A stretch of DNA of 64,000 nt from DAISVY01 sp036826635 (GTDB taxonomy: Bacteria; Zixibacteria; MSB-5A5; GN15; FEB-12): assembly GCA_036826635.1 (NCBI GenBank), contig DAISVY010000009.1:62001-126000 (forward strand). Reading direction: 5' to 3'. Position numbers and translations under genes: made by a program. Positions 1 to 9,133 of this stretch are shown here, in pieces. The first letter of the stretch is position 1; the number at the start of each line of letters is the position of its first letter. The notes beneath the pieces were generated by a model. It did no database searches. It worked only from the letters and a program-made list of their open reading frames with translations, and was not told the origin of the DNA.

Positions 1-675
1 GAGAACGAAGTGTATGCCACCTTTATGCCCAAGCCGATCTTCGACGAAAACGGTTCCGGCATGCACTGTCATATGTCGCTGTTCAAGGGAGAGAAGAATC
101 TGTTTTTCGATCCCGGAAACGAATACAATCTTTCCGATATGGCTCGCTATTTCGTGGCCGGCTTGTTGGCACATGTGAAAGAGATCACGCTGGTGCTGAA
201 CCAGAGTGTCAATTCTTACAAGCGGCTCGTGCCCGGTTACGAAGCTCCGGTGTATATCAGTTGGGGGCGGCGCAATCGTTCCAGTCTGGTGCGAGTGCCC
301 ACATACCGCACGGGTAAAGAAAAAGCCACTCGCGTGGAGTTGCGTTCACCCGACCCGGCAGCCAACCCCTATCTGGCTTTTGCCTGTATGTTGAACGCCG
401 GTCTGAAAGGAATAGAAAACAAGTACGAACTACCGGCCCCCATCGAACAAAACATCTTCGGGATGTCCGAAGAGGAAAAAGCCCGACTCGATATCGGTGT
501 GCTGCCGAACTCACTTGAAAACGCTATCCGGGAAGCCGGGAATTCGGAACTGGTTAAAGAAACGTTGGGGGAACACGTTTTCAAAAAGCTGATCGAGAAC
601 AAGTGGATGGAGTGGGACGAATATCGCGTTCACGTCAGCCACTACGAGGTGGAAAAATATCTGCCCTGGCTGTAG
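1..675 (+). CDS. glnA: Glutamine synthetase type I, C-terminal part (partial)
   Basis: The reading frame is open from the first base, so the 5' part of the gene lies outside the window; 225 codons remain. The enzyme joins ammonia to glutamate using ATP in the cytoplasm and is the main entry point of nitrogen. Visible family motifs are GSGMHCH (ATP and metal binding), the conserved NRSSLVRVP stretch, and RVELRSPDPAANPYLAFA near the carboxylate-binding arginine. The C-terminus (EVEKYLPWL) is in the usual place for GS-I, so the end is intact. I cannot see the N-terminal beta-grasp domain. A strong hairpin terminator follows 28 bases after the stop, so this gene probably ends its own transcript. 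Confidence 0.95.
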   Translation, partial: ENEVYATFMPKPIFDENGSGMHCHMSLFKGEKNLFFDPGNEYNLSDMARYFVAGLLAHVKEITLVLNQSVNSYKRLVPGYEAPVYISWGRRNRSSLVRVPTYRTGKEKATRVELRSPDPAANPYLAFACMLNAGLKGIENKYELPAPIEQNIFGMSEEEKARLDIGVLPNSLENAIREAGNSELVKETLGEHVFKKLIENKWMEWDEYRVHVSHYEVEKYLPWL

Positions 676-702
676 GTGATGATACGTTACGGTGTTTCCA
701 TG

Positions 703-732
703 AAGGCAGGAGGATGAACTCCTGCCTTTTTT
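703..732 (+). terminator. Intrinsic terminator after glnA
   Basis: A perfect 10-bp stem (AAGGCAGGAG paired with CTCCTGCCTT) encloses a 6-base loop and runs into six T residues. This is a classical Rho-independent terminator for the glutamine synthetase transcript. Confidence 0.92.
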
Positions 733-1050
733 GCGGTCTGTCCGTAGGTGATGACAGCTTTCAGGAATCAAGTTCACACGAGACGACAATCGATTTCTGT
801 GCGCCGGTAGCGGGTGCTGTTCTGGAAATCACTGATCGTTTTATCAAGCACGGGCGTCGGGCTTTATGTGGCGGATGGAGTAGAACTGCTTTCAAAGCAC
901 AGAGACTGGCGAAGGCGACGCAAGGTCCTTGCCCGTTTTTCATTCATGAACGACTGGAACGCCGTCGGCCTGCCGTATTTTCTGGATAACGTACATCGGT
1001 CCGATCTCGGGATGATCTGATTCCGTGTTTCTTCTCCGGATCGAATCTTC
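733..1050. other. Gene-poor spacer between glnA and gatA
   Basis: Between the glnA terminator and gatA I see no convincing gene. Short open frames exist on both strands (the longest reaches 1020 on the plus strand, from a GTG at 814), but they lack a ribosome binding site and a recognisable protein. It could hold gatA promoter elements or a decayed gene; nothing specific can be supported. Confidence 0.5.
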
Positions 1051-1056
1051 TATATT
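1051..1056 (+). promoter_or_regulatory. Possible -10 box (TATATT) giving a leaderless gatA mRNA
   Basis: TATATT lies 6 bases before the gatA ATG, and no Shine-Dalgarno sequence precedes that ATG. A transcript starting about 7 bases after this box would begin at the start codon. No good -35 is visible, so this is suggestive only. Confidence 0.35.
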
Positions 1057-1062
1057 CCGTCC

Positions 1063-2496
1063 ATGTCCGATTACGAGCAACTGACGGCTGTTCAGATCGT
1101 TCACGGGATAAAGCGGGGCGAGTTTTCCGCTGTCGAAATTACCCGTGAGGCTCTTCGGCTGGCTCACACCGAAGGCAAAAAACTGAACGCCTTTATTACC
1201 GTGTGTGACGATAAGGCCCTGGCTCAGGCGGTGGCTGTGGACAAAGCCGTTAGTTCGGGAACAATTCCCGGTTCTCTGGCCGGGGTGCCGATTGCGCTCA
1301 AGGACAATATCTCTTACACCGATTATCCGACCACCTGTGCGTCACGTATCCTTGAGGGTTATGTTCCTCCCTATGATGCTACCTGCGTTACCCGACTGCT
1401 CGAGGCCGGGGCGGTGATTATCGGAAAAACGAACATGGACGAGTTCGCTATGGGATCGTCCAATGAATACTCTGCCTATGGTCCGGTGAAGAACCCCGTT
1501 GATCACACTCTTACCCCCGGGGGATCATCGGGAGGTTCGGCGGCGGCCGTAGCTCGGGGAATAGTGCCGCTTGCCTACGGTTCCGAAACCGGCGGCTCGG
1601 TCCGTCTGCCCGCGTCTTTCTGCGGTCTGTACGGTCTCAAACCGACCTACGGCGGTATTTCCCGTTATGGTCTCGTGGCCTATGTCTCCTCGACCGATCA
1701 GATCAGTCCGATGGCCCGTACTGTTGAGGACTTGGCTTTGGCCTACAAAATACCGTGCGGACGCGATCCGCATGATGCAACTTCGGTGGCTTTCGCACAT
1801 CCCGACTACCCGACTTCGCTGAATACGGACAGGAAATTTCGGATCGGGATTCCCCGGGAGTATTTTGCCGGAGGTCTTCAGCCCGAGGTGAACAAAGTCG
1901 TCAGGGATGCTATTGACGTTCTTTCGGGCATGGGACACGAATTTGTCGATATCTCGCTGCCGCTGACCGACAAGGCGATAGCCGTTTATTACATTATCGC
2001 TTCGGCGGAAGCTTCTTCCAATCTGGCGCGTTTTGACGGGGTGAGGTACGGTCTTCGCAAAGGGGGAGAGCTTTCACTGGATGAGATGTACCGCCGCACG
2101 CGAAGCGCCGGTTTCGGTCGGGAAGTCAAACGCAAAATCATGCTGGGGACATATGTCCTCTCGGCTGGTTACTACGACGAGTTTTACCTCAAGGCGGCCC
2201 GTGTGCGCGAACTGGTGCGAAAGGAGTTTCGGGCTGCTTTCGAAAAAGTCGATCTGATAATATCACCCACCTCGCCTACTGCGGCTTTCAAGCTGGGCGA
2301 GAGGGTCAAAGATCCTCTCTCGATGTACCTTTCCGATGTCTATACGGCCCCGGCCAATCTGGCCGGTATACCGGGTTTGTCCGTACCTTTCGGGAGAACG
2401 GATGACGGCCGCCCGGTTGGTGTGCAATTTCTGGCCCCGGTTTTCGGCGAAGTGTCCCTTTTTCAGGTGGCCCACATTTTGTCCGGGAAACGTTGA
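1063..2496 (+). CDS. gatA: Asp-tRNA(Asn)/Glu-tRNA(Gln) amidotransferase subunit A
   Basis: The 477-residue protein is the glutaminase subunit of GatCAB, which amidates misacylated Glu-tRNA(Gln) and/or Asp-tRNA(Asn). The amidase signature is complete: Lys80 in GVPIALKDN, the cis-serine Ser155 in TPGGSSGGSAAA and the nucleophile Ser179 in GSETGGSVRLPA. The last motif has Glu where many GatA proteins have Asp (GSDTGGS). The length is normal for the family. The start ATG has no clear ribosome binding site and sits just after a TATATT box. A hydrolase gene follows after 3 bases, and gatB lies about 1 kb further on; gatC is not in the window. The presence of GatCAB implies indirect charging of at least one of the two tRNAs. 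Confidence 0.96.
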   Translation: MSDYEQLTAVQIVHGIKRGEFSAVEITREALRLAHTEGKKLNAFITVCDDKALAQAVAVDKAVSSGTIPGSLAGVPIALKDNISYTDYPTTCASRILEGYVPPYDATCVTRLLEAGAVIIGKTNMDEFAMGSSNEYSAYGPVKNPVDHTLTPGGSSGGSAAAVARGIVPLAYGSETGGSVRLPASFCGLYGLKPTYGGISRYGLVAYVSSTDQISPMARTVEDLALAYKIPCGRDPHDATSVAFAHPDYPTSLNTDRKFRIGIPREYFAGGLQPEVNKVVRDAIDVLSGMGHEFVDISLPLTDKAIAVYYIIASAEASSNLARFDGVRYGLRKGGELSLDEMYRRTRSAGFGREVKRKIMLGTYVLSAGYYDEFYLKAARVRELVRKEFRAAFEKVDLIISPTSPTAAFKLGERVKDPLSMYLSDVYTAPANLAGIPGLSVPFGRTDDGRPVGVQFLAPVFGEVSLFQVAHILSGKR

Positions 2497-2499
2497 GCG

Positions 2500-3291
2500 A
2501 TGCCTGTAACCGAACTCGACAGCTTCCGTTGTTATTTCGAAGATACCGGTCAGGGGTGGCCGCTCGTATTCCTTCACGGTTTTTCCCTTGATCATCGTAT
2601 GTGGCAGCCGCAGGTATCTTTTTTCCGCGATGATTACCGGGTCATTTGTCCGGATGCCCGCGGTCACGGTCGGTCGGAGGTTACCTCCACCGGTTACAGC
2701 CGGGCCGACCGGGTGGAAGATCTGGCCGATCTGGTCAATAGTCTGGGAATAGAGCGGTTCCATTTGGTCGGGTTGTCGATGGGGGGAACTACGGCCATCG
2801 GTTATGCCCTGAGTTATCCGGAGCGTTTGATGTCGTTGACTCTGGTCAGCACCGGGGCGGCCGGATACTCGGTAGGTGGGAAGATGAGTCGTCTTGATCG
2901 CCTGGCTCGCACCGAAGGTGTCCGGGTTGCTCGGCAAAAATGGATGGAGTGGAGCCTGGCCTGGTACAAGGGTGACAGAGCCAGGCTCGGGGTATTTTTA
3001 GAGAGTATTATGCGCGAGTATTCGGGTTCCGTATGGGCTGACCCTATGCGTGGGAAATATCCCCGAGAGAACGATCTGGACAATGTGCATCGGATCAATG
3101 TACCGTGTCGCATCTTTGCCGGTGAACTCGACAGGGTTTTCGTGCCTTTGGCTCAGGCTTTGCAGGAGCGTATAAGAGGCAGCGAGTTGTCTATTTATGA
3201 GAATGCTGGGCATATGCTAAATCTCGAATTTCCAAGGCAATTCAACGACGATCTTAAAGCATTTCTTGAGATGGTGCCGGGCCGGTATTGA
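2500..3291 (+). CDS. Alpha/beta-fold hydrolase
   Basis: This 263-residue protein is a cytoplasmic alpha/beta hydrolase with no signal peptide. The oxyanion-hole motif FLHGFSLDHRMW is near residue 24, the nucleophile elbow GLSMGG places Ser93, and the likely acid and base are Asp211 (GELDRVF) and His238 (NAGHMLNLE). The fold and spacing resemble 3-oxoadipate enol-lactonase and haloperoxidase-type esterases, but substrate cannot be read from sequence. The gene starts 3 bases after the gatA stop and is probably cotranscribed with it. It is followed by an independent promoter for gatB. A role in translation is not implied by its position alone. Confidence 0.85.
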   Translation: MPVTELDSFRCYFEDTGQGWPLVFLHGFSLDHRMWQPQVSFFRDDYRVICPDARGHGRSEVTSTGYSRADRVEDLADLVNSLGIERFHLVGLSMGGTTAIGYALSYPERLMSLTLVSTGAAGYSVGGKMSRLDRLARTEGVRVARQKWMEWSLAWYKGDRARLGVFLESIMREYSGSVWADPMRGKYPRENDLDNVHRINVPCRIFAGELDRVFVPLAQALQERIRGSELSIYENAGHMLNLEFPRQFNDDLKAFLEMVPGRY

Positions 3292-3329
3292 TGTGTTTTA
3301 AGATACGAAACGGCTTGGCTGGATAGGGT

Positions 3330-3359
3330 TTGACATCCCGCTCTTATAGCCGGTATATT
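3330..3359 (+). promoter_or_regulatory. Sigma-70-type promoter for gatB-pur operon
   Basis: TTGACA (3330-3335) and TATATT (3354-3359) are separated by 18 bases. Transcription would begin near 3366. This argues against translation starting at the upstream TTG codon at 3367 and for the later TTG at 3436. Confidence 0.75.
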
Positions 3360-3435
3360 TGGCCTTTTGCTAACCGTGCCTCAAGGCTCGCAGCCGGGGC
3401 CGGGGACAGAATTTCGGGAAGGCAGGGATTGTTCT

Positions 3436-4884
3436 TTGGCGGCGGTTGAAGGATATGAGCCGGTCATAGGACTGGAAGTTCACGCCCAACTTCAGACTGA
3501 CAGCAAGATATTCTGTGGTTGCCGAACCGCCTGTGGGGCGCCTCCCAACAGCCTGACCTGTCCGGTTTGTCTGGGGTTGCCCGGTGCCCTGCCGGTACTG
3601 AACAAAAAAGCCGTCGAGTGTGCCCTGAGGGTCATACTTGCCACCGAAGGTGCGGTTTGCCGCGACTCTGTCTTCGCTCGGAAGAATTACTTCTATCCCG
3701 ATTTACCCAAAGGCTATCAGATATCTCAGTTTGATCGCCCTATCGGTCAGGGAGGTCGGATTGTTTTTAGGTCGTCTTCGGGGGAACCGCGGGTTTGTCA
3801 TCTGAAACGGATACACCTGGAGGAAGACGCCGGCAAATCGCTTCACGGGGCACACGGTGAAAATCGCTCGCGGGTGGATATGAATCGCTGCGGGGTGCCG
3901 CTGGTGGAAATTGTCTCCGAGCCGGAAATCGCAACCCCCGAAGAAGCGGGTGATTATCTGCTCGCCCTTAAACAAATACTTCAATATCTGAACGTTTGTT
4001 CCGGTGACATGGAAAAGGGTCACCTGCGTTGTGATGCCAATGTCTCCGTGCGTCCTTCGGGTGAGACAGCCTTCGGCATTCGCACCGAGATCAAGAATAT
4101 GAATTCGTTCAAAGGGGTCCGGCGCGCCCTGAGTTTCGAGATAGACCGACAGATCGAGATCCTTCGCCACGGCGGACAGGTGATCCAGGCTACCTTATTG
4201 TGGGATGAGAAAGAGCGGGCCGCCCGGCCGATGCGTTCCAAAGAAGAATCGCACGACTATCGGTATTTCCCGGAACCCGATCTCGTCAATCTTACTATTG
4301 ACGACGAGTGGATCGAGCGCATTCGGGCTGATCTGCCGGAATTGCCCGCGGCCAGAATTGCCCGTTTTGTTTCTCGGTATGGCTTGCGTGAATACGATGC
4401 GTTGGTGTTGTGTGCCGACAAGCCCCTCGCCGATTATTTCGAAGCGATTGTGGCCGGTGGGATCGAAGCGCCGGAAGCCGCCAGGTGGATAGAAACCGAG
4501 CTTCTCGGTCTGCTTCGGGAGCGTAACGAAGACATCAGGCAATGTCGGGTGCGGCCGGTGGCTTTGGCCGAATTGCTCCGTCGCGTGAAAGCGGGTGAGA
4601 TTTCCGGCCGTACGGCAAAAACGGTGTTGGCGGAGATGGTGGAAAACGGTCAGGAACCGCAAACGATTATCGCCGCCCGGGGACTGGTTCAGATATCCGA
4701 CGAAACCGTGCTGGGGAAAATCATTGCCGAAGTGCTGACGGCTGAAAAAGAGAACGTGGAAGCTTACAGGGCCAGCAAAAGCAGCTTGCTGGCTTTCTTT
4801 GTGGGGCAGGTTATGAAAAAGACCGCCGGTCAGGCTAATCCCGTGGTGGTAAACAAGCTGCTCAGGGAAAGACTGGAAGGGTAG
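3436..4884 (+). CDS. gatB: Asp-tRNA(Asn)/Glu-tRNA(Gln) amidotransferase subunit B
   Basis: GatB binds the misacylated tRNA, phosphorylates the side chain and transfers ammonia from GatA. I chose the TTG start at 3436, preceded by GGGA at a spacing of 7, which gives 482 residues beginning shortly before YEPVIGLEVHAQLQT, the normal family N-terminus; a longer form from the TTG at 3367 would add 23 unlike residues and would start almost at the predicted transcription start. The zinc-type cluster CGCRTACG...CPVCLGLPG and the motif KNYFYPDLPKGYQISQFD are clear, and the C-terminal YqeY-like tail domain (ending VVNKLLRERLEG) is intact. purN follows after 4 bases, so gatB heads a purine operon. Confidence 0.95.
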   Translation: MAAVEGYEPVIGLEVHAQLQTDSKIFCGCRTACGAPPNSLTCPVCLGLPGALPVLNKKAVECALRVILATEGAVCRDSVFARKNYFYPDLPKGYQISQFDRPIGQGGRIVFRSSSGEPRVCHLKRIHLEEDAGKSLHGAHGENRSRVDMNRCGVPLVEIVSEPEIATPEEAGDYLLALKQILQYLNVCSGDMEKGHLRCDANVSVRPSGETAFGIRTEIKNMNSFKGVRRALSFEIDRQIEILRHGGQVIQATLLWDEKERAARPMRSKEESHDYRYFPEPDLVNLTIDDEWIERIRADLPELPAARIARFVSRYGLREYDALVLCADKPLADYFEAIVAGGIEAPEAARWIETELLGLLRERNEDIRQCRVRPVALAELLRRVKAGEISGRTAKTVLAEMVENGQEPQTIIAARGLVQISDETVLGKIIAEVLTAEKENVEAYRASKSSLLAFFVGQVMKKTAGQANPVVVNKLLRERLEG

Positions 4885-4888
4885 TCAT

Positions 4889-5497
4889 ATGTCGGATAAT
4901 TCCGCCCGGCTTGCCGTCTTCGTATCCGGGGGCGGGACCAACCTTCAGGCGCTCATCGACGCGGCCCAAAGCGGTCGTCTCTCGGCGCAGATCGTGTGGG
5001 TTGTTTCCAGTACCCGTAAAGCCTTCGGTTTGCAGCGGGCGGCCAGAGAAGGAATAGAAACGTTCGTATTCAGAACCGGCAGATATGCCAGCCCGGAAGA
5101 GGCCGGTGACGATTTGCTGAACAAACTACGGGCTCGCCGGGTTGATTTCATAGCTTTGGCCGGATACCTGAAGCTGGTACCGTTGGCTGTGGTCAGGGCG
5201 TACGCCGGCCGCGTTGTCAATATCCATCCGGCCCTGTTGCCCCGGCACGGCGGTAAGGGAATGTACGGCCTTCGGGTGCATGAAGCCGTGTTGGCTGCCG
5301 GTGACAAGGAAACGGGCCCCACCGTGCATTTGGTCGACGAAGTTTACGACCGGGGAAAAGTTTTGGAACAAATAAGAATCCCGGTTTTGAAAAACGATAC
5401 GGCCGAGTCGCTGGCGGCACGTGTTCTGGTGGAAGAACACAAGCTCTATCCGGCTGTAATGGAGAAGTTGATTACCGGAAAGTACGAGGTTGACTGA
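4889..5497 (+). CDS. purN: Phosphoribosylglycinamide formyltransferase
   Basis: The 202-residue enzyme transfers a formyl group from 10-formyltetrahydrofolate to GAR, the third step of purine synthesis. The N-terminal phosphate loop VFVSGGGTNLQAL and the catalytic signature VVNIHPALLP (Asn111, His113) are present, with the catalytic aspartate most likely Asp154 in DEVYDRGKVL. The family often has GxGxxGxxVHxAVL after the His; here GMYGLRVHEAVLAAG fits. Its stop overlaps the purC start by one base (TGATG), so the two are translationally coupled. Confidence 0.95.
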   Translation: MSDNSARLAVFVSGGGTNLQALIDAAQSGRLSAQIVWVVSSTRKAFGLQRAAREGIETFVFRTGRYASPEEAGDDLLNKLRARRVDFIALAGYLKLVPLAVVRAYAGRVVNIHPALLPRHGGKGMYGLRVHEAVLAAGDKETGPTVHLVDEVYDRGKVLEQIRIPVLKNDTAESLAARVLVEEHKLYPAVMEKLITGKYEVD

Positions 5498-6399
5498 TGG
5501 CTGATGTATGTTTGAGTACCGATATAAAAGAATACCCCCTGGCCCGGCGAGGCAAAGTGCGCGATGTCTATGACCTGGGCGATTCGCTGCTGTTTGTCGC
5601 TACCGACCGCATCTCGGCGTTCGATGTGGTCATGCCCAACGGCATCCCTCATAAGGGAAAAGTTCTCACCCAGACCTCGTTGTTCTGGTTCGAGTTTCTT
5701 AAGGACATTGTCGAGAACCATCTGATCACGGCCGAAATCGACAAGTATCCCGAAGATTTGCAAGCCTATCGTGACACGCTTGAAGGGCGCTCGATGATCG
5801 TGACAAAAGCCGAGCGGGTCGACGTGGAGTGTATTGTGCGCGGGTACATTTCCGGGTCGATGTGGAAAGAACTGCTGGCTGCTCGCGAGAAAGGCTCGGA
5901 TACGGTCCACGGTTTTCGATTCGCCCCGGGACTGCGGGAATCGGAAAAACTGCCCGAGCCGATTTTTACTCCTTCAACCAAGAACGATGACGGTCACGAC
6001 GAGAATATCAGCTACGAGCGGATGGCCGATCTGGTGGGGCGGGAAACGGCCGAGCTTTGCCGCGAGAAATCCTTAGCCGTATATCGAGCGGCGGCGGATT
6101 ACGCGCTTACCCGGGGGATTATTATTGCCGACACGAAATTCGAATTTGGTTTCAAGGATGGCCGGTTTATTCTGATCGACGAAGTGCTGTCGCCCGATTC
6201 CAGCCGTTTCTGGCCGGTCAATCAGTACCGCGTGGGCCAGGGGCAGCCGTCGTTCGACAAACAACCGGTTCGCGATTATCTCCAAAATCTGGGCTGGGAC
6301 AAGAAACCACCGGCTCCGAAATTGCCCGATGAGGTTGTTCAGGCCTCGGCCAGGAGGTATCTTAAAGCCCAGAGACTTCTAACGGGGAAGGCGGATTAG
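5497..6399 (+). CDS. purC: SAICAR synthase
   Basis: Phosphoribosylaminoimidazole-succinocarboxamide synthase condenses CAIR with aspartate using ATP in purine synthesis. The 300-residue length fits the longer bacterial/eukaryotic type. Motifs: RRGKVRDVYDLGD near residue 17, FVATDRISAFDVVMPN, VECIVRGYISGSMWKE, and LIDEVLSPDSSRFWP. It sits between purN (1-base overlap) and purH (1-base gap), so three purine enzymes are made from one message. Confidence 0.96.
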   Translation: MADVCLSTDIKEYPLARRGKVRDVYDLGDSLLFVATDRISAFDVVMPNGIPHKGKVLTQTSLFWFEFLKDIVENHLITAEIDKYPEDLQAYRDTLEGRSMIVTKAERVDVECIVRGYISGSMWKELLAAREKGSDTVHGFRFAPGLRESEKLPEPIFTPSTKNDDGHDENISYERMADLVGRETAELCREKSLAVYRAAADYALTRGIIIADTKFEFGFKDGRFILIDEVLSPDSSRFWPVNQYRVGQGQPSFDKQPVRDYLQNLGWDKKPPAPKLPDEVVQASARRYLKAQRLLTGKAD

Positions 6400-6400
6400 A

Positions 6401-7975
6401 ATGTCAGAAAATGTAAATAGCATCAAGCGGGCTTTGATATCGGTGTCCGACAAAGCCGGAGTGGTCGAGTTGGCCGCCGAGCTGGATCGACGCGGCATTG
6501 AGATGATTTCCACCGGCGGGACGCTGAAGAAACTGCGCGAGGCCGATATCCATGTTGTTTCGGTTCCGACCTTTACGGGATCGCCGGAGGTTATGGACGG
6601 TCGCGTCAAAACACTGCACCCCAAAATCCACGCCGGGTTGCTTTATCGCCGGGGCAATCCGGAAGATGCCGAAGATCTGGCTGCTCTTGAGTCGAAGGGG
6701 ATCGATCTGGTGGTGGTCAATCTGTATCCTTTCCGTGAGACTCTCGCCAAATCCGGTGTCTCTCATGATGAGATTATTGAAAACATCGATATCGGTGGTC
6801 CGACCATGCTGCGTGCGGCGGCCAAGAATTACGGCAGTGTGACGGTGATAGTCGACCCGGCCGATTATCGGCTGCTTTTGCAGCAGTTGGACGAGAACGA
6901 CGGGGGTACCACGGAGGCGTTTCGTCGCCAGTGTGCCGGGAAAGTATTTGCTTTAACGGCCGTTTATGAAAACGCTATCGCTTCGTATTTCGCCTCGCTT
7001 GCCGACGAGGCGGATCATCGTTTTCCCGAGGAGCTTGTCTGTCGTTATTCTCGCCGGTCCGGTTTGCGCTATGGAGAAAACCCGCATCAGGATGCAGCCG
7101 TATACGCCGAGCCGGGATTTTCCGGGGCAAGCCTTTTGCAGGCCGAGATTCTTTCCGGCAAGGAACTGTCCTACAATAACTACAATGACCTCAACGCCTG
7201 TCTGGAAATGCTTCTGGATTTCTCCGAGCCGTTCGCCTGTGTTCTTAAACACGCTAACCCCTGTGGGGCTGCTGTCGGTGCGACTCTGACCGAAGCTTAC
7301 AAGGCGGCTTACGAAAGTGATCCTCTTTCGGCTTTCGGCAGTATCATCGGCTTGAATCGCGAAGTGGACATCGACTGTGCCCGGTTGTTGCACGAAACCC
7401 ATTTTGTAGAGTGTATGCTTGCGCCCGGGTTTACCGATGAGGCTTTCAAACTGCTCAGGAAAAAGAAAAGCCGCCGCATAATGGTCCTGCCACAAATCAG
7501 CCAGGGACGCAGCTCCGGTGAAATGGTTTACCGGTTCATCCGGGGCGGTTTGCTTATGCAAACGGCCGACGATCACGTTCTTGATACCAGTGAACTGAAG
7601 GTCGTTACCAAACGAGCGCCGACCGAGGAAGAGATGCGCGATCTGTTGTTTGCCTGGAAGGTGGTCAAACACACCAAATCCAACGCCATAGTGTTGGCCA
7701 GTGACGGTGCCACGGTCGGCATCGGTATGGGACAAACCTCGCGAGTCGACGCCGGTTATCTGGCCGTTAAGCGGGCGGGCCCGCGGGCCAGTGGGGCCGT
7801 GATGGCCTCTGATGCCTTTTTCCCGATGCCGGACGGGGTGGAGGTGGCTACTGATGCCGGGGTTACGGCCATCATTCAGCCGGGAGGTTCCAAAGGAGAT
7901 GCCGAGGCGATAGCTGCGGCCGACAAAACCGGTGCGGCTATGCTGTTTACCGGGGTGAGGCACTTCAAACACTGA
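6401..7975 (+). CDS. purH: Bifunctional AICAR transformylase / IMP cyclohydrolase
   Basis: PurH carries out the last two steps to IMP. The N-terminal MGS-like cyclohydrolase domain (about residues 1-200) shows ALISVSDKAG and the phosphate-binding STGGT; the C-terminal transformylase domain shows the catalytic Lys283-His284 in LKHANPCGAAVG and the GQTSRVDAGYLAVKRAG motif. At 524 residues it is full length and ends with the typical GVRHFKH. It closes the purN-purC-purH run; the next gene is unrelated and more than 100 bases away. Confidence 0.97.
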   Translation: MSENVNSIKRALISVSDKAGVVELAAELDRRGIEMISTGGTLKKLREADIHVVSVPTFTGSPEVMDGRVKTLHPKIHAGLLYRRGNPEDAEDLAALESKGIDLVVVNLYPFRETLAKSGVSHDEIIENIDIGGPTMLRAAAKNYGSVTVIVDPADYRLLLQQLDENDGGTTEAFRRQCAGKVFALTAVYENAIASYFASLADEADHRFPEELVCRYSRRSGLRYGENPHQDAAVYAEPGFSGASLLQAEILSGKELSYNNYNDLNACLEMLLDFSEPFACVLKHANPCGAAVGATLTEAYKAAYESDPLSAFGSIIGLNREVDIDCARLLHETHFVECMLAPGFTDEAFKLLRKKKSRRIMVLPQISQGRSSGEMVYRFIRGGLLMQTADDHVLDTSELKVVTKRAPTEEEMRDLLFAWKVVKHTKSNAIVLASDGATVGIGMGQTSRVDAGYLAVKRAGPRASGAVMASDAFFPMPDGVEVATDAGVTAIIQPGGSKGDAEAIAAADKTGAAMLFTGVRHFKH

Positions 7976-8083
7976 TGCTTCGCTCTTCGTATCGTGAAGG
8001 CCTGGGCTGTTTTGTCCGATACATTAACTAACAGGGTGTGCCGGACAGACTTGACACGAGGTATCGGGATTTTGGCCGTTTCA

Positions 8084-9121
8084 GTGCGACAACAGTTTAC
8101 CGTTTTAGTATCGACAATCTCTCTCTTGCTTGTTTTAGTGCCGGGGAGAGCCTTCGGCCTTCCGCGTCTGGCGGCGGAGCACGGTTCTTCGTGTATGAAG
8201 TGCCATCTTAATCCGACCGGCGGCGGCATGCGCAACGAATACGGCAATCAGGAAATTGCCTTTGAAGAACTCTGCTTTCCTCAAACCAGATACCTGCTTG
8301 CTTCTCATAAAACTTCCCCTCGCCTCGGCAATCTGGCCGTCGGTTTCGACAGTCGCCACCGGGTTGACGATGATGGCACGGTGGTACGTCTTCAGAGTGA
8401 TGTCTACGCCGCGGTCAATATCTATCAGGATTGTTATTTTCAGGCCCGGTTCAACGAGGATGGTTTGAGTGAGCATTACGCTTTGCTTTCTCTGTCCGAG
8501 CGATTGCTTTCTCTGAAGGCGGGTCGGTTCGAGCCCGCTTTCGGTTTGTATCAGGCCGGGCGGGATGCTTTCGTGCGAAGCCGGACCGGTCCGTTGTCGG
8601 ATGTTTTTATCGACGGTGTTTGTCTGGGGGCGGCGCACCTCGGCGCAAACCTGGCCGTTGGGGCTTTCAATCATGATCAGCAGGATGTCTTCAGTCTGCA
8701 CATGTACGGTGCGGGCAAACTGTACGATATCGGTTACCTTATGGGGGCGTCGTGGCGCGTTTCCCGGAAAATCGATGGCAGTTACAGAGATTATCCCCAT
8801 GCCAAGGCTCTTTTCGGCGGGCTTTCGTGGTATCGTCTGACCGTGACCGGTGAGCTTGATCTGGTGGGCGAGGCCAACGATACACTCATAACCTACAGTT
8901 CCCTGGCGGTGCGTCTGATGAACGGCTTGTATGTTATCGGTGAGTACAATTTCTTCGATAGCAACCGGCACTATGCCACGGGTGTTGACGAGTATTTCAA
9001 AGCCGGGCTGGAGATTTTCCCCTTGCCGTACGTCGAGTTGCGACCGATGTTTTCTTATTATTCCGAGGGCTATCGCGAAGACGAGAGTGAATTTACGGTG
9101 CAATTACACATCGGTTATTAG
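8084..9121 (+). CDS. Exported barrel-like protein with one haem-c motif
   Basis: I place the start at the GTG at 8084, which gives a clean signal peptide (hydrophobic TVLVSTISLLLVLV, then GRAFG before the mature part) and 345 residues; an upstream GTG at 7994 would put 30 extra residues before it. Just after cleavage comes SSCMKCHLNPTGGGMRNEYG, a single CXXCH haem c attachment motif (Cys37, Cys40, His41). The remaining roughly 290 residues are made of short alternating strands with many aromatic ends, as in an outer-membrane porin-like barrel, ending in VQLHIGY. I do not recognise a named family. The next gene also carries a haem-like motif, and ccm genes occur at 40-42 kb, so a role in extracytoplasmic electron transfer is plausible but inferred. 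Confidence 0.65.
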   Translation: MRQQFTVLVSTISLLLVLVPGRAFGLPRLAAEHGSSCMKCHLNPTGGGMRNEYGNQEIAFEELCFPQTRYLLASHKTSPRLGNLAVGFDSRHRVDDDGTVVRLQSDVYAAVNIYQDCYFQARFNEDGLSEHYALLSLSERLLSLKAGRFEPAFGLYQAGRDAFVRSRTGPLSDVFIDGVCLGAAHLGANLAVGAFNHDQQDVFSLHMYGAGKLYDIGYLMGASWRVSRKIDGSYRDYPHAKALFGGLSWYRLTVTGELDLVGEANDTLITYSSLAVRLMNGLYVIGEYNFFDSNRHYATGVDEYFKAGLEIFPLPYVELRPMFSYYSEGYREDESEFTVQLHIGY

Positions 9122-9133
9122 TATTTTACGATT

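Noticed and set aside
733..1062. Open frames in the glnA-gatA spacer on both strands
   Set aside because: None has a ribosome binding site or a recognisable protein; the plus frame ending at 1020 and a minus frame near 761-943 look like chance.
8051..8056. TTGACA before the haem-motif barrel gene as a promoter
   Set aside because: No -10 box at an acceptable distance; GGGATTTT is too poor.
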